6,993 nucleotides of DNA. Source: an uncultured Candidatus Saccharibacteria bacterium (GTDB lineage Bacteria; Patescibacteriota; Saccharimonadia; Saccharimonadales; Saccharimonadaceae). Both the position numbers and the translations under genes were made by a program. Under the pieces are notes generated by a model. It searched no databases and was not told the origin of the DNA. It was given only the letters and a program-made list of their open reading frames with translations. The DNA lies in NCBI GenBank assembly GCA_947427985.1, contig CANEKB010000057.1, forward strand, positions 1 to 6,993, written 5' to 3'. Below are positions 4,705 to 6,993 of this stretch, piece by piece (positions within the stretch are counted from its first letter, which is position 1; every line of letters begins with the position of its first letter).

Positions 4705-5262
4705 CTATAGCTGGCGGCTTAGCTTCAGCGGGATATAGCCGATGCTTTCACGAAAATACCAAGCTAGCCGGCTACGGCACCACCACTGCGCGGCATTTGG
4801 GTAGAGGGCTGTCGGCAGATCTTTTGCTGGTATCAGTCGCATACCAAACAATTTTCCTTGTTGTACAATTCGCGGCGCATGTAGAGCATGTGCAACTAGC
4901 TTAATCGTTAACGGTGGATGCCAGTTCCTACGCGGACTCGCGTCGTCGGTCATTGGTGTCTTGCTGAGGTCGTCCAACATTAGCCGCCACAACGTATCAT
5001 TCGCCATGCGCAGCATATGATAGGATCCGCCGCTCTCCAGCCCGATCGAAGTCGACTGCCCAGAGCAGATCTCTACTAGCTGATCGTCCGGAAAATTTCG
5101 TCGTTGCAGCTCTGCATGGACATATTCCTGAGCCAGAATCATCGCCTTCGCATTCTTGGAGAAATTTGTGACAATGTGATCCGCCAGGTCCTCGATCGTC
5201 GATCGTTCATTAGGGTTGGCCGGGTAGCCAAAATCCAAAGCTATAACATATTGTTTACTCAA
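4705..5262 (-). CDS. Uncharacterised protein, possible distant DUF218/YdcF-like
   Basis: About 185 residues, cytoplasmic by appearance (no signal peptide or membrane segment). I chose the TTG at 5262 because AGGTGA, fully complementary to the 16S end, lies 8 bases before it counting from the GG; the GTG at 5271 would give three more residues but its AAGGA is only 2 bases away. Counting from the TTG: a beta strand 'YVIALDFGYPANPNERSTIEDL' (5-26), 'AKAMILAQEYVHAELQRRNFPDDQLVEI' (38-65), 'LTIKLVAHALHAPRIVQQGKLFGMRLIPA' (118-146), and a C-terminus ending 'WYFRESIGYIPLKL'. The H-x-x-R pattern (H128 and R131) after a hydrophobic strand, followed by 'G..L.P', resembles the late conserved block of DUF218 proteins, but the early GG.../D motifs are not clear. 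It is a single gene convergent with alaS and stops with TAG. A real gene is likely; the family assignment is tentative. Confidence 0.7.
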   Translation of the reverse strand: MSKQYVIALDFGYPANPNERSTIEDLADHIVTNFSKNAKAMILAQEYVHAELQRRNFPDDQLVEICSGQSTSIGLESGGSYHMLRMANDTLWRLMLDDLSKTPMTDDASPRRNWHPPLTIKLVAHALHAPRIVQQGKLFGMRLIPAKDLPTALYPNAAQWWCRSRLAWYFRESIGYIPLKLSRQL

Positions 5263-5293
5263 TGTGCTCACCTTCCTTAAAGAATGGGGAATT

Positions 5294-5310
5294 GCTAACT
5301 AATTTTTAGC
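5294..5310. repeat. Inverted repeat overlapping the promoter of the DUF218-like gene
   Basis: GCTAA (5294-5298) and TTAGC (5306-5310), 7 bases apart, cover the -10 element and the predicted start of the minus-strand promoter. The position fits an operator, but the arms are short and partly made by the -10 motif itself. Confidence 0.3.
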
Positions 5311-5331
5311 ATATTTAATTATATTTGTCTA
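5303..5331 (-). promoter_or_regulatory. Promoter of the DUF218-like gene
   Basis: On the minus strand -35 TAGACA (5326-5331), a spacer of exactly 17, and -10 TAAAAA (5303-5308) preceded by TATGC. The -10 itself is weak but the extended element compensates. The predicted start is about 5296, giving a leader of about 34 bases. Confidence 0.7.
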
Positions 5332-5539
5332 TTACGATAAGATATTTAACCTTTTTCTGTCCTTCGGTAAGATCATTACTGCCCATCCTCTAAAAAGAAA
5401 GATATACCCTTCTTTTCCTTGGATGTTTGTGTTGGTGTCCGCAGCGGGTATGTATATACCAGGAATGATAATTAAATATCAACGAATTGTTGCGATCTTT
5501 GCAATAGGGCTGCCCTAGGGGTGTAATTCTTCATCTATC
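5332..5539. other. Intergenic stretch with no clear gene
   Basis: Between the promoter of the minus-strand DUF218-like gene and the promoter-like site at 5540 I see no convincing gene or RNA. Apart from the doubtful hydrophobic frame, it holds two short inverted repeats of operator-like size: GGTAT/ATACC (5447-5460, 4-base spacer) and TAGGGC/GCCCTA (5505-5517, 1-base spacer). The second lies about 30 bases upstream of the next promoter-like -10. Confidence 0.4.
5423..5518 (+). CDS. Possible 31-residue hydrophobic peptide or gene remnant
   Basis: A short frame from ATG to TAG encodes 'MFVLVSAAGMYIPGMIIKYQ' followed by eleven mostly hydrophobic residues, which could span a membrane once. The same frame is open upstream to 5303, giving about 71 codons with a membrane-protein-like composition but no other ATG. 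There is no ribosome site before the ATG and no clear promoter at a suitable distance. It may be a chance frame, a tiny membrane peptide, or the worn-down end of an old gene. Listed only so that the stretch is described. Confidence 0.2.
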   Translation: MFVLVSAAGMYIPGMIIKYQRIVAIFAIGLP

Positions 5540-5550
5540 TATGCTACTCT
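5540..5550 (+). promoter_or_regulatory. Promoter-like extended -10 upstream of a stem-loop
   Basis: TATGC (5540-5544) followed by TACTCT (5545-5550), the same extended -10 layout as the gene promoters. There is no good -35 at 17 bases. The predicted first base would be A5557, the first base of the stem-loop at 5557-5610. Supported by position and motif only. Confidence 0.4.
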
Positions 5551-5556
5551 AATCCT

Positions 5557-5610
5557 AAGCCATCAGAGCCAAAGGTTGGATAATAATAACCGCTGGCGTT
5601 CTGGTGGCTT
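5557..5610 (+). ncRNA. Candidate structured RNA or leader element: long multi-part stem-loop
   Basis: AAGCCATCAGA (5557-5567) pairs with TCTGGTGGCTT (5600-5610) over 11 bp with one wobble. Inside it GCCA (5568-5571) pairs with TGGC (5594-5597), then GGTT (5574-5577) with AACC (5588-5591), leaving a 10-base loop GGATAATAAT. The plus-strand 3' side continues with TTTT, so it could act as a terminator or attenuator; the minus-strand side has no T run. It lies between a promoter-like site and the transporter promoter. I do not recognise a known RNA family. It could be a small RNA, a leader element of the transporter, or a terminator for upstream transcription. Confidence 0.4.
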
Positions 5611-5631
5611 TTGGCAATTTCGCATCATTCT

Positions 5632-5642
5632 TATGCTAAAAT
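5632..5642 (+). promoter_or_regulatory. Extended -10 promoter of the transporter gene
   Basis: TATGC (5632-5636) plus TAAAAT (5637-5642). The best -35 candidate, TTGGCA (5611-5616), is 20 bases away, longer than usual. The predicted start is about A5649, only 3 bases before the ATG, so the mRNA would be effectively leaderless. Confidence 0.65.
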
Positions 5643-5651
5643 AAGAAGATA

Positions 5652-6993
5652 ATGGGTGGTCAAGTCAAAAAGTCAGAGCGTATAAAATCGACCAAGACGT
5701 CGAAGTTGGCTGCTATGGGTCGAAAATCTCACAAAAATGGCAAGATACTAGAGGACACTAAGAGCCCAAAGACTGCCGTTCTGGCTGAAAAGCCTCACAA
5801 ATCGAGAAATCAAGGTGAAGCCTATCAAGACTGGAATAACCCAGTGGTAGCATACTTTGCGAAGCACCCACGTTTCCATAAAAAACACCCCAAGCCATCG
5901 CGGCAGGTTCGGCTCGAACGCCAAATTCTGGCGATGTTGGCATTCTTTAGCATTTCGGTCGGACTTTGGGAGAATTTTCGCCAACTGTGGCTCCAGGGAA
6001 ACGGCTTCTCGGCGACCGATGTTGGGAATATTATCGGTCTCGGTACGATCGCGAGCGCGGTCGCGCTAATCTTGGTCGGAAAATACATCAAAATGTCACG
6101 TATCAAGAAATTTACGACCTTGATGATGGTGGTGCGCTGCGTGAGTTTACTCTTGATGGCGTTTATTAACGGGTCTGGCTGGCGCTGGCTGATCGTTGCT
6201 TTTTCAGTCTTTGATGTGGCGAATAGCGCTGTAATTATTATTAGCGTCTATCCGTTGCTCACGACCGTCGTGAAAAGCAACTCTGCTTATAGTCGACGCA
6301 AGTTGGTTGAATATCTTTTTCGCGACGTCGGTATCATGATCGGTGGGGTTTTTATTGGTCAACAGATCGGTGGCTTAATTATCGACTATAATACTTGTTT
6401 ATATATTTCGATTGCATTTCTCGTCGTAGCAAGCATTATCATTTATCGGCTTGATCTAAAAATGACCGAAAAAGCGCCTGACGATGCAAAATTTTCAGCT
6501 TTGCATTATATTACGCATAATAAGCTTCAACGCGGCTATATGGTCTATACTTTTCTGGCTGGTACAGCTTATAATACTGCGATTGCACTTAAAATGCTAA
6601 TGTTGACTGATGCGTTTGATTTTTCGCCAGGTATCGCCACAAATTATCTGCTAGTGGTTGGTCTATGTGCGGATTTTATAGGTATTCTCGCCCTAAAGTA
6701 CTTTACCCCGAAAAGCGACTTTTTGGCGATGTTTCTTAAGTTTGGTGTGCGCGGGATCATTCTTATTATTGCCTTCTTTGCTGACAACAACTTTATCAGT
6801 TTTTTGGCATTGACTTGGGTTTTGCTTAGTTCGACCGCTTACGAAAACGTTAGCGACGGCTACTACATTAATGCCGTTGATAACCGCCATCAGCTAAAAT
6901 ACAACACTTTGCGCTATGTCGTGCACCATCTCGGGATTGCCCTAGGTACCTTTATTTGTGGACAAATGTTTCTATTTGGTCTAGGCCCAATCT
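5652..6993 (+). CDS. MFS-type membrane transporter with a basic N-terminal tail (3' end outside window)
   Basis: The frame is open from the ATG at 5652 to the right edge: 447 codons with no stop. Residues 1-90 are hydrophilic and very rich in K, R and H (KKSERIKSTKTSK, HPRFHKKHPKPSR), most likely cytoplasmic and disordered. From residue 91 on there are about eleven hydrophobic segments (roughly 91-107, 125-146, 153-171, 179-205, 224-244, 249-265, 297-315, 330-349, 365-377, 381-396 and 425-445). The loop between the second and third segment, 'GKYIKMSRIKK' (143-153), matches the basic, G-initial loop (motif A) of the major facilitator superfamily in degenerate form, and a longer loop (266-295) separates two halves. 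Substrate unknown. Start: AAGAAG (5643-5648) is a poor ribosome site and the promoter predicts a start 3 bases before the ATG, so leaderless translation is likely. An internal ATG at 5715 is the alternative, but it also lacks a ribosome site. Confidence 0.75.
   Translation, partial: MGGQVKKSERIKSTKTSKLAAMGRKSHKNGKILEDTKSPKTAVLAEKPHKSRNQGEAYQDWNNPVVAYFAKHPRFHKKHPKPSRQVRLERQILAMLAFFSISVGLWENFRQLWLQGNGFSATDVGNIIGLGTIASAVALILVGKYIKMSRIKKFTTLMMVVRCVSLLLMAFINGSGWRWLIVAFSVFDVANSAVIIISVYPLLTTVVKSNSAYSRRKLVEYLFRDVGIMIGGVFIGQQIGGLIIDYNTCLYISIAFLVVASIIIYRLDLKMTEKAPDDAKFSALHYITHNKLQRGYMVYTFLAGTAYNTAIALKMLMLTDAFDFSPGIATNYLLVVGLCADFIGILALKYFTPKSDFLAMFLKFGVRGIILIIAFFADNNFISFLALTWVLLSSTAYENVSDGYYINAVDNRHQLKYNTLRYVVHHLGIALGTFICGQMFLFGLGPI

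Noticed and set aside
5748..6106. Minus-strand open frames in 5748-6106
   Set aside because: They overlap the N-terminal part of the transporter, whose frame is open for 447 codons with clear membrane segments; they lack starts with ribosome sites.
1..6993. Recoded UGA (Gly) genetic code
   Set aside because: Genes read through without internal UGA, and apt ends at UGA at the expected family length.

Overview
The window looks like chromosomal DNA from a candidate-phyla-radiation (Patescibacteria) bacterium, most likely Saccharibacteria (TM7). The main reason is the alanyl-tRNA synthetase. It has the 'GSGMQPLLPYLLG' and 'CGGPHV...SSSAGVRR' signatures that I associate with these lineages, and it ends right after the editing domain. 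UGA acts as a normal stop (apt ends on it), so the UGA=Gly code of SR1/Gracilibacteria is not in use. The lineage call is an inference from memory of the family, not from a search.

Layout. 2-484 (+) is the 3' end of mnmA (tRNA 2-thiouridylase). 485-2750 holds three short, independently transcribed genes rich in C/G-ending codons: a 119-aa putative lipoprotein with an internal duplication (593-952, +), apt (1066-1632, -) and a 203-aa secreted protein of unknown function (1906-2517, -). 2751-4652 (+) is a complete alaS, 633 codons long, without the C-terminal C-Ala domain. 4705-5262 (-) is a protein weakly resembling DUF218/YdcF, convergent with alaS and sharing a bidirectional terminator with it. 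5263-5651 is a long divergent intergenic region with a large stem-loop and several promoter-like sites. 5652 to the right edge (+) is an MFS-type transporter with a very basic N-terminal tail; it is open to the end of the window.

Genes appear to be transcribed one by one. Almost every gene with its 5' end in view has its own promoter, and strong hairpin terminators close four of them. Every promoter I can place has the same extended -10, TGC directly before a TA-initial hexamer. Two of these promoters put the predicted first nucleotide at, or 3 nt before, the start codon (alaS and the transporter), which implies leaderless translation. Three leadered transcripts, including an orphan one, would begin with a stem-loop.

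Functionally the window combines translation genes (mnmA, alaS), purine salvage (apt, expected in an organism with little de novo nucleotide synthesis), two exported small proteins of unknown role and a membrane transporter. I see no mobile element, CRISPR array, tRNA or rRNA. The most unusual signals are three back-to-back perfect inverted repeats inside alaS, the uniform promoter motif with leaderless starts, and the stem-loop at 5557-5610 that has its own promoter-like site.
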